Shown here: in pieces, positions 22,025 through 32,396 of the stretch
Layout: the number at the start of each line of letters is the position of its first letter
Numbering within the stretch: the first letter of the stretch is position 1
NCBI RefSeq assembly: GCF_000209165.1
Contig: NC_009068.1
Span: 744,001-808,000, forward strand
Origin: Scheffersomyces stipitis CBS 6054
Taxonomy: Eukaryota > Ascomycota > Pichiomycetes > Serinales > Debaryomycetaceae
Length of the DNA stretch: 64,000 nucleotides
Direction: 5' to 3'
Program-made: the position numbers and the translations under genes
Notes under the pieces: model-generated
Told to the model about the DNA's origin: nothing
The model's input: the letters and a program-made list of their open reading frames with translations, nothing else
Databases searched by the model: none

Positions 22025-23743
22025 ATGAATGACACGTACTCAAGTGCGCAGTCCAACCAGTCCATATACTACAATACCGCCAGCAATGCTTCCAACCCGT
22101 CTAATACGCCCAATGCCAACAATACCAACACGGCTACTAGCACTCCGAACACCACAGCCAATTCTACACAACAACAGAATCTACCCAGCTCCACCAATAT
22201 CAACACCTCTAACCTTGTAAACGACATCTACACCCAGATCAATCAGCTCAGCAACCAGTTCAACAGCTACCAGAATAGTAACAACGAAAAGATTAACGAA
22301 ATCAACCACAAGTTGAACTTTGTCAATGAATCCATTGAAGCCATCAAGATACGCTTGAACGAGCTCAACCAACAGGTGCTATTGGCAGTACAGGCTAGTA
22401 ACAACACGCCATACAACGGATACAACAATCAGAACAAGGTGTTGGAGATTTTCAACAAGAGCATCTTTCGTTTGAGCAAAGAAATCGAGGAGTTGACCCA
22501 TTCTACAGCGTTGCAACCTGGACAGCATCCGCAATTACAATCACAGCATCATCTCAATCCACAATCGTTGCAGGGTAACCCTGCGACTATTCAACTGTCT
22601 CGTAATGCTGGAGCCAACTCTTCTAACAATAGCAATAACTCAGGAGCTGCTAACAATAGTAACAACACCAATAACACAGCCAGTGGAAACCAACCGGGAT
22701 TCACGGTTTCTGGAGAAGAGGTTGTGGATGAATTGGGCAGACCAACGTTTTCCAAGTCGTTAGGAATACGATCGCCTGCTGCCCCCAACTCGAATCCTAC
22801 TTCGCCGTTCATTTCCAATAGATTCAACTTTGACTTGAACTCGTTTTCCACGACAAGAAACAACAATGCTTCTATTGGAGTCAATGGAAATGGACCCAAC
22901 AACAACTTCCAAATGCAAACACATACCAACTACCACCAGATTTCGGAAAACAACAGTCCCAATATCAATGTCACTACAGACAAATCCAGTGTTGTCAGAA
23001 AGAGAACTAAGGGCTCCAAAAAAGGCTCTACACATCAACTGCCCACACAACAGCCACCAGCTTTGAGTTCTACAAACTCGTATATTCTCCCATTGCCAAC
23101 ATTACTTGCTAATGACGATCTCAATTCTCCTGCTAATAAGAACAACCAGCTCGCACCGTCGCTTAGTTCTAACAATAACCAGATCTCCGCTACAGCACAA
23201 TTTATATCTGTAATCCCTCGTCCGCAAGACGGCACTAATATCATTCCCTCGGCGATAAGACAGCAAGGGAATCAACGAGGCTTCTTTGAAGACGAAATCG
23301 AACCCAATATGGGGGACCTCGAAGGGAAAAGTTCAGAAGAGGGAAGCACAAAAGGAAAAAACAAAAAGAGAAAAAGAGAATTGGCTGATGAAAACGATCC
23401 AAATTCCGCTAATGGAAATGTTCCCCAGTATACTTTGGAGAAGAGTTTGAAGACTATCACTGATATTTGGACCGAGTACGAATACGGACTCAATGGCAAG
23501 CCGGCATTGAAGTCGCTCGAGTCGGAATTTGGAACCAAGTGGAGAAACGAAACCGAATCGCGTACCTTTTTGAGAAGAAAGAAAATCTACGAAGCCATAG
23601 AATCAGGAAAAAGAAAGGGTATGACCGAGAAGGAGGTTATCTCCGACTTGGAGGATTACAGAAGCTACGACAAGAACGGAGCCATAAAGAAACAACCGTT
23701 GCTGTGGTTGTGTACGAATATTCCAGAAAAGTATTCAATCTGA
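22025..23743 (+). CDS. Transcription regulator with GCR1/HOT1/MSN1-type C-terminal domain
   Basis: The 572-residue protein ends in a Gcr1-type DNA-binding domain (about 470-572), with IWTEYEYGLNGKPALKSLE, WRNETESRTFLRRKKIYEAI and a basic RKGMTEKEV segment. This domain is shared by yeast Gcr1 (glycolytic gene activator), Hot1 and Msn1 (stress responses). The N-terminal half is rich in Asn, Ser, Thr and Gln. A probable coiled coil spans about residues 65-125 (QINQLSNQFNSYQNSNNEKI onward), suggesting oligomerisation. A basic stretch KKRKRE lies near 450. Which of the three yeast paralogs it replaces cannot be decided from the domain alone. Confidence 0.82.
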   Translation: MNDTYSSAQSNQSIYYNTASNASNPSNTPNANNTNTATSTPNTTANSTQQQNLPSSTNINTSNLVNDIYTQINQLSNQFNSYQNSNNEKINEINHKLNFVNESIEAIKIRLNELNQQVLLAVQASNNTPYNGYNNQNKVLEIFNKSIFRLSKEIEELTHSTALQPGQHPQLQSQHHLNPQSLQGNPATIQLSRNAGANSSNNSNNSGAANNSNNTNNTASGNQPGFTVSGEEVVDELGRPTFSKSLGIRSPAAPNSNPTSPFISNRFNFDLNSFSTTRNNNASIGVNGNGPNNNFQMQTHTNYHQISENNSPNINVTTDKSSVVRKRTKGSKKGSTHQLPTQQPPALSSTNSYILPLPTLLANDDLNSPANKNNQLAPSLSSNNNQISATAQFISVIPRPQDGTNIIPSAIRQQGNQRGFFEDEIEPNMGDLEGKSSEEGSTKGKNKKRKRELADENDPNSANGNVPQYTLEKSLKTITDIWTEYEYGLNGKPALKSLESEFGTKWRNETESRTFLRRKKIYEAIESGKRKGMTEKEVISDLEDYRSYDKNGAIKKQPLLWLCTNIPEKYSI

Positions 23744-24222
23744 TAAGAGCAATTACAAATGTAAATTTGAAAATTTAAATGAAAATTGGATGAGAAAAAC
23801 AACGATATTATGATCTGCTACCATACTAAACAACAATATTCTAATTATACTGCTTGCTTTCACTTTTATCCTGGCTCTAGAATATGGTTGTCAGTCAACC
23901 AATAGAAAGTGGTTGGTACCTGATGACAGGCGAGGCACGTGACTTTGTTGAATTTTTCAACTGTCTCATATTGTGCAGAACAACGAGATGCCATCGAAGA
24001 TTAGGCAAAGATAAATCTAAGATTGATATCGGAACTTTGCCATTGCATTCAATAATTGTACTTTTAGCGTATATCTACATATATAGCAGGATAGGAATTA
24101 CTACTTGGGGAAAATATACTGGCCAACTATTATTGCATAACATAGCATTCTCATAGCATAACTACCTAACTCGTATTTCACTTCAACTTTTTCACTCATC
24201 TCATATATATTTAATTAGCACA
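23744..24222. other. TRM2 upstream region
   Basis: This interval lies between two plus-strand genes. It contains CACGTG at 23936-23941 and a TATA-like ATATATATTT close to the TRM2 start. No gene was supported; the 90-codon open frame at 23884-24156 is probably chance. Confidence 0.5.
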
Positions 24223-25905
24223 ATGTCTGCTACGGAAGAAAAGAAGAGGCCAATTACACCTCCCATCGAAGAGGGAGAAAACAAGAAACAGCATACTGGT
24301 GGAAAGGAACAACAAAAAAAGCAGCCCAAAGTACACAGAAGAAAGTACAAGGCTAAGGATATCGACCAGACTTCACCTATGGGAGTTCTTCAGTTTGAAA
24401 TTGATGCGATTTTGAATGAACACAATTTGGTCAAAGACGATGTTTCCAACAACATGTCGTTGATCCTCAACGATGAATCTGCTCAGCAGAAATATCATCG
24501 TGTAGTCTCTGATGTCAAGATCGAGCTTCTTACCTCGAATGGTGAAGGTCTTGCATTGATTCCTCATCCCGATGAGAGTAAGAAGAATCAAGTTTGCATA
24601 GTGCCATTTGGACTACCAGGTGACATCGTGACGGTTAAGGTCTTTAAATCGCATCCGTTATACGTAGAGTCAGATTTAGTTTCTGTCGAAACAGAAGCTT
24701 CGGTTCGTGACAATTCCTTGATCAACTGTAGCTACTTTGGCAAGTGTTCCGGATGTCAGTACCAAAACGTCGAGTACGAACAGCAGTTGAAGTTTAAGAG
24801 AGAGACCATTGTCAATGCTTATAAGTTCTTTGCGCCTGTGTTGAACAACAATAATAGATTGCCAGAGATCAGGGATACGGAGCCTTCTCCGTTAAAATAC
24901 AGGTACAGAACCAAGTTGACCCCACATTTCAACGTCCCGTACAAGAAGAACTTTGTTCTCGAAACCAGGCCAAACTTGGGTTTTGGATCCAAGGGTAGAC
25001 CAACATGGAGGAAAGACGTAGAAATACCCGATGGCTCTATTTTGGATATCGAAGAATGCACGATTGGTACTCCCATCATTAACATCGGAATGAAAAACGA
25101 AAGAGCTAGATTCGAACAAGAATTCAAGAAGTACAAGAAGGGTGCTACCATTTTGTTGAGAGAGGACACCAATGTTGTAAACAATGGAGAAGACTTCGAG
25201 TTAAAGGAAGCTTCCACCGACGTGGAAGGTAAGATTTCATCTGTTGAAGTAAACATAGAAGGAGAAAACAAGAAGTTAGTTAAGACCTGTGTCACCAAGA
25301 GCAGACAAATAGTTACTGAATACGTGAATGGATACACATTTGAATTCTCTGCTGGGGAATTCTTCCAAAACAACAACTCCATCTTGCCAGCTGTTACCAA
25401 CTATGTCAAGTCCAATTTGGCTATCCCAAATTCCAAGGAAGGAGAACCAAACTACTTGGTGGATGCATACTGTGGATCCGGTTTATTCTCCATAACGTGT
25501 TCTGATAACGTTTCGAAGGTAATCGGAGTTGAAGTGTCTGCAGACTCGGTCAAATTTGCCGAACGTAATGCTAAGAACAACAACATCGAGAATGCCTTAT
25601 TCTTAGTAGGTAAGGCAGAACAAATCTTTGGAAGTATCGACACTCCCAGCAACAGAACATCTGTTATCTTAGATCCACCAAGAAAAGGTTGTGATGAGGT
25701 ATTTTTGAACCAATTGTCAGACTACCATCCTGCAAAGATCGTCTACATCAGTTGTAATGTGCATTCTCAAGCTCGTGATGTAGAATGGTTCATAAACAAC
25801 ACCGAGAACGGAAAAGACTACTACGTGGAAAGCATCAAAGGATTTGACTTTTTCCCACAGACGCACCACGTAGAAAGTGTCGCTGTTTTAGCATTGAAAA
25901 ACTAG
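24223..25905 (+). CDS. TRM2: tRNA (uracil-54-C5)-methyltransferase Trm2
   Basis: Trm2 makes ribothymidine (m5U) at position 54 of the tRNA T-loop. After a lysine-rich N-terminus the 560-residue product shows a TRAM-like segment (about 100-160), a cysteine cluster CSYFGKCSGC near 169-178 as in RlmD/TrmA-type enzymes, and a SAM-binding motif DAYCGSGLF near 413. The DPPRKGC motif lies near 484, and the catalytic-cysteine motif YISCN near 508-512. The closing segment PQTHHVESVAVL is also family-typical. The length is somewhat below the S. cerevisiae protein (639). Confidence 0.94.
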   Translation: MSATEEKKRPITPPIEEGENKKQHTGGKEQQKKQPKVHRRKYKAKDIDQTSPMGVLQFEIDAILNEHNLVKDDVSNNMSLILNDESAQQKYHRVVSDVKIELLTSNGEGLALIPHPDESKKNQVCIVPFGLPGDIVTVKVFKSHPLYVESDLVSVETEASVRDNSLINCSYFGKCSGCQYQNVEYEQQLKFKRETIVNAYKFFAPVLNNNNRLPEIRDTEPSPLKYRYRTKLTPHFNVPYKKNFVLETRPNLGFGSKGRPTWRKDVEIPDGSILDIEECTIGTPIINIGMKNERARFEQEFKKYKKGATILLREDTNVVNNGEDFELKEASTDVEGKISSVEVNIEGENKKLVKTCVTKSRQIVTEYVNGYTFEFSAGEFFQNNNSILPAVTNYVKSNLAIPNSKEGEPNYLVDAYCGSGLFSITCSDNVSKVIGVEVSADSVKFAERNAKNNNIENALFLVGKAEQIFGSIDTPSNRTSVILDPPRKGCDEVFLNQLSDYHPAKIVYISCNVHSQARDVEWFINNTENGKDYYVESIKGFDFFPQTHHVESVAVLALKN

Positions 25906-26414
25906 ATAGCATTTGCATAAATAAAAGTAGACAAAGTCAGAGGAGTTTATTTAGAAGTCAATTAAAGAGCTCCAATAGTAAACAGTTCAGTCTTAGAGAT
26001 TATGCAAAAGTCTGATAGAAAGACTATTGAGTTTTGAAATAAATATATTCTGCCGTTGTCGGCCTGGTTATTCAACTGATATCGAAACTGTAACTGCAAA
26101 CCAGTGGTACTGAAGTTGCTGCACAAGAGGTCTATTAAATTTCGCAGCCATAATCGTGCTGCAGTAATCGCAAAATACAATTCCGGTGTAGAGAATTTCA
26201 GATTGCATCACGTGAAGTTCTCATTTTTAGGGTTACAGCCCCCATACCGCACCTGTGACGTGTGGCTACCACTGATGTTGGGTTATCTGCAGTCGCCAGG
26301 TAATACGTCCTTCGCACAGACAGCAGTGAAAATTTTTGAATATCAATTTAAACATAGCTGCAGTTAACAGTTACTTTTTGAAGTTTAGCTTATATCATTA
26401 AATAACCAGCCAAG
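25906..26414. other. RPS21 upstream region
   Basis: This interval between TRM2 and RPS21 contains the Cbf1-type and TTAGGG-type elements listed separately, about 180-210 bp before the RPS21 ATG. No other gene was supported. Confidence 0.55.
26208..26241 (+). promoter_or_regulatory. RPS21 promoter: Cbf1-type and Tbf1-like boxes
   Basis: TCACGTGA (26208-26215) is followed about 10 bp later by TTTTTAGGGTTACAGCCC (26224-26241). This repeats the box order found upstream of RPS2. TTAGGGTT is a good match to the telomere-repeat-like site bound by Tbf1. Factor identity is inferred from known Candida ribosomal-protein gene regulation. Confidence 0.65.
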
Positions 26415-27188
26415 ATGGAAAACGATAAAGGTCAATTAGTAAGTAAAGATCTTTCAAGATGAGAGTTTCCAAATCCATCTAGTTGTTCAAGTTATCCAGT
26501 GCAGTTCAAAAGGAGTAGTCAAGTTTCATTGTACATTCGAGTACAGCAATTATTGAATTGTCCACATATACAAGGAGTTTTTCGTGAAGAGTAATCCCCA
26601 AGGAGGATTGAAAGAGAGTGGCTGCGTTCGTTACAGAAGAATGTGTAGTTACCATATCATCATACGTCTAAGACCGGAAGAATACGCCATTTGAATGTTT
26701 CACTTGATTTGAAGAGAAAGCAATCTTCAATTTGCCTAAACAGAAGAAAGAGAGACTTGTTGTAGGTTGATGCGATATTATCAGTTGAGTGGAATTTCCA
26801 CGATATTTGCTAATTTTGACGTCTTCCACGTTTATCGAAGTACAATTAATAAATTTTCAGATTGTTCAGTTATGCCCTTGCCCTTTCCGTCAACTTTGAT
26901 CTGCACTTGATACACCCAGAAGTCAAAACTTTTACTAACATCGTCTAGGTCGAATTATACGTCCCAAGAAAGTGTTCTGCTACCAACAGAATCATCAAGG
27001 CCAAGGACCACGCTTCTGTCCAAATCAACATCGCTAACGTCGATGAAGAAGGAAGAGCTATCCAAGGTTCTAACACCACCTACGCTTTGAGCGGTTACGT
27101 CAGAGGTAGAGGTGAAGCTGACGACTCCTTGAACAGATTGGCTCAACAAGACGGATTATTGAAGAACGTCTGGTCTTACTCCCGTTAA
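26415..27188 (+). CDS. RPS21: 40S ribosomal protein eS21 (Rps21), one intron
   Basis: The gene is split. Exon 1 (26415-26438) encodes MENDKGQL and exon 2 (26949-27188) begins [10 protein letters not shown] and ends [10 protein letters not shown]. Together they give 87 residues, the same length as S. cerevisiae Rps21 and nearly identical to it by eye. The intron interrupts between the codons for Leu8 and Val9, the position I recall for the S. cerevisiae genes. eS21 sits on the 40S subunit and is needed for late 18S rRNA processing. Because exon 1 is only 24 nt, a simple open-frame search misses this gene. Codon use is of the highly expressed type. Confidence 0.96.
26439..26948 (+). other. RPS21 intron, 510 nt
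   Basis: The donor is GTAAGT (26439-26444), the branch site TACTAAC (26933-26939) and the acceptor CTAG (26945-26948). The branch adenosine is only about 10 nt before the acceptor AG. No convincing C/D snoRNA boxes were found inside, although the length leaves room for an unrecognised structured RNA. Confidence 0.93.
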
Positions 27189-28818
27189 GTTTTGGTATTA
27201 CCGCTTTATAATTAACTACAGTTTTAGTCATGTGTGTATATCTAATTTAATGTCATAACAGGTACAGCGAGATGTAGAACAGGAGTGTAGAACGTCCATG
27301 ATGGTGTAGTACATGGAAGATATGGAAGTTACACAAATATCTGAGATGGAAATGTAAAGAGTAATGAAAATCGAAGTATGTGTATGGAGACATGGTTGCG
27401 AAAGACAAGTCTGAAATCACGAACGGCGCAACTAGAACAAGCACACGTCAAGAGCTGACGGGACTCTGAATACAACACTCTTGTCAGTTTGATAAAGGCA
27501 TTGCGGTCAGTTGCTGATTGTTGCGGCTACTAAGTAGGAAGGTTAGCAACAAGAGTAAATACATTTCTATGTATATATACTCATGGTCAATTTCACTTTC
27601 AAAACAAGATTGTCCACCTAAGCGAAGCATCTCAGACCAGCTTGTCTCGAGCAAATGTTTCCACCACAGTTAAGTCGATCCCGTTAGGACAGTCTGTACA
27701 GGCTGATAACAGCTCTCGGAAGCGATAAATATTTGTTGCACGCCAAGGCTGGACATGGCCATTTGCGACACACTATTGACACACACCGATGGCTGAGAAG
27801 GTTAAGCAGAAGCCCTTCGAGGGAGACTAAACTAACATTAGATCGTAAGACATGGCAGGACGAAAAGTGAGAGAAACAGAGCCTAACCAGAAGCAGAAGC
27901 AGAAGCTACAGACGCAAAACAGAAGGAAAAGAGAAAGACACAGAGATACGAATCGGATACGGCTGGACTAGTTATTATCAGTGCGATCAAATACTGAGAT
28001 GCTCTACGGTCCGGTCTTGATAACAGTGGGCAGATGGCTGCCCAATCTGTCCAACATTCTGGGAATGCCCGAGCTTTGTGCCACTGTCTGTATGGTGGTA
28101 TGTGAGCGAGTCGCATTCCGATAATCCTTTCGTCGAATCCCTTCATAATAGTCTCCTCACTATTATTGTTGGTAAAAGAGAATATTCATATTATTGAGTC
28201 CATAATGTGTTAATCGGTTTTGTCACCGGTTGCTTTTCAGCACCATTCGAAACTCCAACCTTCCTTGGTCAACCCAGGCCGATCTGACGGCAGATATCTA
28301 GTCTTTTTATTTGTCTCTCTCCACGGCTCTATATAGCCTGGCTCAGCTCCTTCTATCCCTCAGCATCTCCCATCCCCTCGATGCCATCTCCGCTTCCTGT
28401 ACGCAAATGGACCAGTATCGACTGATGTTGGCACAAAGATCTGTGAATCTTTCCTGTTTGGTAAATAAAATACCACATCTCGGCCTCGAGGCCAATGGTA
28501 ATTAATTTGCGTTTGCGTTCTTTTCGGCTTTACAGGGAAGAACACTGTTTGTTTGTATTTGGACGAATTTTTGTCACCTCAATGCCACTCCTACGTTTAT
28601 TATTAGGATTTAGATTATTATTTTATAAACTGGCGAGCCAATATATTTCAATTACACTGTAGCACAATAAATTGCCCTCTATTCTCTTCATTCTTTTATC
28701 CCTGTCTTCGACTTTTCCCATAGTCTTCCGTCGTGCTCTTGTTCTGTTCCAGTCCTACTTCGAGTTCCCGTCCCACTGCTTTCGCAGCCTCCATTCTCAC
28801 TCTCTTTTCGACAGTCAG
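27189..28818. other. Intergenic region RPS21 / glycogenin
   Basis: This is 1.6 kb between two plus-strand genes. It contains one TGCGACA (27765-27771), a short purine-rich AGAAGC tandem repeat near 27889-27906, and a strongly pyrimidine-rich leader (about 28670-28800) before the glycogenin ATG. No gene was supported. Confidence 0.5.
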
Positions 28819-30696
28819 ATGCCCTCTGCCATCTTCTCCCTTCTCTATAATCCGGACTATCTCCCAGGCGCCCTCGTGTTGGGCTCCCGTATCCACAAGC
28901 TCTTGGAAAGGGCCCAGGACTCGTCCACTGTGCTCGGGGTGCTCATTGACAAACTGAAGTTTTCACCCTCCCAGCTTCACCTCTTGTCTCGTTTCTACAC
29001 AGACTTGGTCGATGTGGCTCCCTTGCAATCGTCGCTTAAGGATAAGCTCCACAATGACTTGCAGAGACCAGAGTTGGACAAGACCTTCACCAAAGTCGTG
29101 CTCTGGTCACTTCTCCAATATGACAAGATCCTCTACCTCGATAGTGATACATTGCCCATCATTCCAGACTCGCCAGCTGCAGGTTCAGTCATTGACTTGC
29201 TCCAGTTGGAGTTTGAGAAGTCAGCCATTCTCGCAGCTCCAGACTCCGGCTTCCCCGACATCTTCAACTCGGGTGTTTTTGTGTTGAAGCCCAATTTGAA
29301 CGACTACAGCGCGCTAGACTCACTTGTCAAACAATCAGCTACCAATCCCAACTTGTCTTTTGATGGTGCCGACCAGGGGCTCCTCAACCAGTACTTCAAT
29401 CCCCAACCAGATTGGGTGCGGGCCTTACTTGAGACTGGAAATGCGCACATTGATTCCACCACCGAATCTGGCTCAACTATCGTAAGAGCTTCAACCAACT
29501 GGGTCAAGATCCCCTTCTTGTACAATGTGACTCCGTCCGCCCAGTACCAGTACTTGCCCGCTTTCAAGCATTTCCTGACCCTCCCCCCAGTTCCAGTGGG
29601 CCCAGAAGACTTTGATATCTTAACTGCAGGCGGAGAACCAGGCGAGGACTCCGAGCCAGTACTCCGGTCCACTTTTGATACTTTAGCTAACTACCATACC
29701 ACAGCACTTTCCTACATTAACTACTCGACTACACAGGTCAAGTTGGTGCATTTCATCGGACCTGCTAAACCTTGGAAGCTGAGCACCACGGTGTCCGGAA
29801 TCCACAAGGACTGGTGGTACGCCTGGATGGATACCTTTGGACCCAGATCCATCGCGGATGTAGTTTCCTCGGAGTACGAAGCTTCAGCTCCAGAATCTCT
29901 GCATGAATACACGATTCCAAAAGAATACAGATACGAGGGCCCAGACCAACACTTGGATGAGGGCCCCCTTCCAGAACCATATGACGAACACAAACCGGAA
30001 CAGCCTTCAAAACCATTTGAACCTTCAGACTTGCTCGATCCAGCCAACTACCAACAGTACGAGGACCATATCGTCCCTTCGGCAGATGCAATGTGGGATC
30101 CTACAAAGGAGCCACCTCCATCAAATGTCGATCCTGCACCATACGCAGAGTTCGAACAGGAAATGAAAGCCTTCACAAACACCTGGGATGCTCCACAGGA
30201 ATACCACGAGCCGGAACCAGAGCCAGAGCAGGTTCACTACCATCCCGAACCACAACCGGAACCATATTCCGAGCCACCTCCCAAATATGTGCCAGAGCAC
30301 AAACCAGAACCAGTTCCATCTTTTGCCTACACCAAGTATGTAGAACCGGAAAGAGTATTTGACTCCAGTTCTGACTACTTCCCCCAGCACCGGTTGCAGG
30401 AGGTCGAACGTATCGATATCGAAGAAGAAAATTCGTTCGAATCGAATGACGTACCAGACGACGGAGTTAACGCCCATGCCTTCATCGAAGTAAACGAGAA
30501 ATTGTCCCACCTCGGTTTCATTGAAGACGACAAGGGCTTCGAAGACATCTACGACGAATCGAGCTACGACCAGCCTTCAGAAGCAACCTTCGAGCGAGAC
30601 GCCCAATCAAGAAGCCTTGATCGCGAAAATGTCCCTAAGCTCTTCCCATGGGAATTCAGAAACGACCAGACTTCTGAAAGAGTCTTTGACTTCTAG
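28819..30696 (+). CDS. GLG2: Glycogenin (self-glucosylating glycogen primer)
   Basis: Glycogenin is a GT8 glycosyltransferase that glucosylates itself from UDP-glucose to prime glycogen synthesis. The GT8 domain occupies about residues 1-310. Visible motifs are LLYNPDYLPGALVLG at the N-terminus, the metal-binding DSD in LYLDSDTLP (about 108), FNSGVFVLKP, DGADQGLLNQYF and HFIGPAKPW. A Pro/Glu-rich segment follows at about 458-503, and the C-terminus LFPWEFRNDQ resembles the glycogen-synthase-binding tail. I start at the ATG at 28819, because the frame upstream (from 28672) begins with TTG and matches no glycogenin. Yeast Glg1 and Glg2 are not separable here, so the symbol is provisional. Confidence 0.85.
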   Translation: MPSAIFSLLYNPDYLPGALVLGSRIHKLLERAQDSSTVLGVLIDKLKFSPSQLHLLSRFYTDLVDVAPLQSSLKDKLHNDLQRPELDKTFTKVVLWSLLQYDKILYLDSDTLPIIPDSPAAGSVIDLLQLEFEKSAILAAPDSGFPDIFNSGVFVLKPNLNDYSALDSLVKQSATNPNLSFDGADQGLLNQYFNPQPDWVRALLETGNAHIDSTTESGSTIVRASTNWVKIPFLYNVTPSAQYQYLPAFKHFLTLPPVPVGPEDFDILTAGGEPGEDSEPVLRSTFDTLANYHTTALSYINYSTTQVKLVHFIGPAKPWKLSTTVSGIHKDWWYAWMDTFGPRSIADVVSSEYEASAPESLHEYTIPKEYRYEGPDQHLDEGPLPEPYDEHKPEQPSKPFEPSDLLDPANYQQYEDHIVPSADAMWDPTKEPPPSNVDPAPYAEFEQEMKAFTNTWDAPQEYHEPEPEPEQVHYHPEPQPEPYSEPPPKYVPEHKPEPVPSFAYTKYVEPERVFDSSSDYFPQHRLQEVERIDIEEENSFESNDVPDDGVNAHAFIEVNEKLSHLGFIEDDKGFEDIYDESSYDQPSEATFERDAQSRSLDRENVPKLFPWEFRNDQTSERVFDF

Positions 30697-31202
30697 ATAA
30701 GTTATGGCTCTACAGTTGTGTTATACCACTTCTACTAACCATTATATCCTGTTCTTTTCCAAACGCCATTGCTGCTGTTCCGTTACTTAATAGATCTTTC
30801 TTTATATTTGCTTATTGTCGCTGTTTTTGTTCTATCTGCATATCATAAAATACAAGGAAACGTAAAATTATTGTCATTAAGGAGGATGTAGAGCAACGTA
30901 GGTTATGGTTTTTCACAGCCGTTCTTTTTTTTGCAATCAATATTTCATCACGTGTCACAAAATCTTTTTCTAGTGCCTGAGATGACTTATACACACGCTC
31001 TACATATTTATTGCAGACGCGGCATTACCCGGACAGTCAGGTGACGAGAAAATTTTTTTTTCAGTCGTGGTAGCGCAGCTATGTGGTGATGAATCGATCC
31101 CTGAGGGCAATATTAATTTATCACTTTTTCAACAATTATCATCAGTCCTTTTTTGTGAATCCCAGCAAAGTTCTTGTTATTTTACACATAAACTCAGCAA
31201 TC
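30697..31202. other. eIF4A gene promoter region
   Basis: This interval holds CACGTG at 30949-30954 and T-rich tracts (30926-30932 and 31053-31061), as is usual for highly expressed yeast promoters. The reading frame upstream of the eIF4A ATG begins at a GTG and does not look like protein. No other gene was seen. Confidence 0.5.
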
Positions 31203-32396
31203 ATGTCCTCCGACGGTATTAAGGAAATTGACTCCGATTTGATCGAAACCAACTACGACAATGTCGTGTACAAGTTCGATGACTTGAACTTGAAGCCTAA
31301 CATCGTGAGAGGTATCTTTGGTTACGGTTACGAAACCCCATCGGCCATTCAACAAAGAGCTATCTTGCCAATCACTGAAGGTCGTGATGTCCTTGCCCAG
31401 GCCCAATCCGGTACCGGTAAGACTGCCACTTTCACCATCTCTGCCTTGCAAAGAATTGATGAAAACGAAAAGAGCACCCAAGCCTTGATCTTGGCTCCAA
31501 CCAGAGAATTGGCTCTTCAAATCAAGAACGTCATTACTTCCATTGGTTTGTACTTGAACGTGACTGTCCATGCCTCCATTGGTGGTACCTCTATGCAAGA
31601 CGATATCGAAGCCTTCAGATCAGGTGTCCAAGTCGTTGTTGGTACTCCAGGTAGAGTTTTCGACATGATTGAAAGAAGATACTTCAAGACCGAAAAGGTC
31701 AAGATGTTCATTATGGATGAAGCCGATGAAATGTTATCGTCTGGTTTCAAGGAACAAATCTACAACATTTTCCGTTTGTTGCCAGAAACTACCCAAGTCG
31801 TCTTGTTGTCTGCCACTATGCCTCAAGATGTGTTGGAAGTCACCACCAAGTTCATGAACAACCCTGTCAGAATCTTGGTCAAGAAGGACGAATTGACCTT
31901 GGAAGGTATCAAGCAGTTCTACATCAACGTCGAATTGGAAGACTACAAGTTCGACTGTTTGTGTGACTTGTACGACTCCATCTCCGTCACCCAGGCCGTT
32001 ATCTTCTGTAACACCAGATCTAAGGTCGAATTCTTGACCACCAAGTTGAAGGCTGAAAACTTCACTGTCTCTGCCATCCACGCCGACTTGCCCCAAGCCG
32101 AAAGAGACACAATCATGAAGGAATTCAGATCTGGTTCCTCCCGTATCTTGATTGCTACCGACTTGTTGGCTAGAGGTATCGATGTCCAACAGGTCTCTTT
32201 GGTCATCAACTACGACTTGCCATCTAACAAGGAAAACTACATCCACAGAATCGGTAGAGGTGGTCGTTTCGGTAGAAAGGGTGTAGCCATCAACTTTGTC
32301 ACCGAAAGAGACGTTGGTATGATGAGAGAAATCGAACAATTCTACTCCACTCAAATCGAAGAAATGCCTGCTGATATCGGTGCTTTGTTTAACTAA
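31203..32396 (+). CDS. TIF1: Translation initiation factor eIF4A (DEAD-box helicase)
   Basis: eIF4A is the ATP-dependent RNA helicase of the cap-binding complex eIF4F. The 397-residue protein has the full DEAD-box set: Q motif [18 protein letters not shown] (67-74), PTRELA, TPGR, DEAD, SAT, IFCNT, ARGID and [10 protein letters not shown]. The start ATG at 31203 gives [10 protein letters not shown] and the usual family length (395 in S. cerevisiae). Codon bias is extreme. S. cerevisiae has two identical copies (TIF1, TIF2); only one lies here. Confidence 0.98.
   Translation: MSSDGIKEIDSDLIETNYDNVVYKFDDLNLKPNIVRGIFGYGYETPSAIQQRAILPITEGRDVLAQAQSGTGKTATFTISALQRIDENEKSTQALILAPTRELALQIKNVITSIGLYLNVTVHASIGGTSMQDDIEAFRSGVQVVVGTPGRVFDMIERRYFKTEKVKMFIMDEADEMLSSGFKEQIYNIFRLLPETTQVVLLSATMPQDVLEVTTKFMNNPVRILVKKDELTLEGIKQFYINVELEDYKFDCLCDLYDSISVTQAVIFCNTRSKVEFLTTKLKAENFTVSAIHADLPQAERDTIMKEFRSGSSRILIATDLLARGIDVQQVSLVINYDLPSNKENYIHRIGRGGRFGRKGVAINFVTERDVGMMREIEQFYSTQIEEMPADIGALFN

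Noticed and set aside
26460..26930. C/D-box snoRNA inside the RPS21 intron
   Set aside because: Only weak box C-like strings (for example TTGATGC near 26767) occur, without a paired box D or terminal stem.
28672..28818. Upstream extension of glycogenin by 49 codons
   Set aside because: It begins at TTG, is pyrimidine-rich leader sequence, and would precede the normal glycogenin N-terminus; the first ATG in frame is at 28819.
31083..31202. Upstream extension of eIF4A by 40 codons
   Set aside because: It begins at GTG and does not resemble any eIF4A; the ATG at 31203 gives the standard N-terminus and length.
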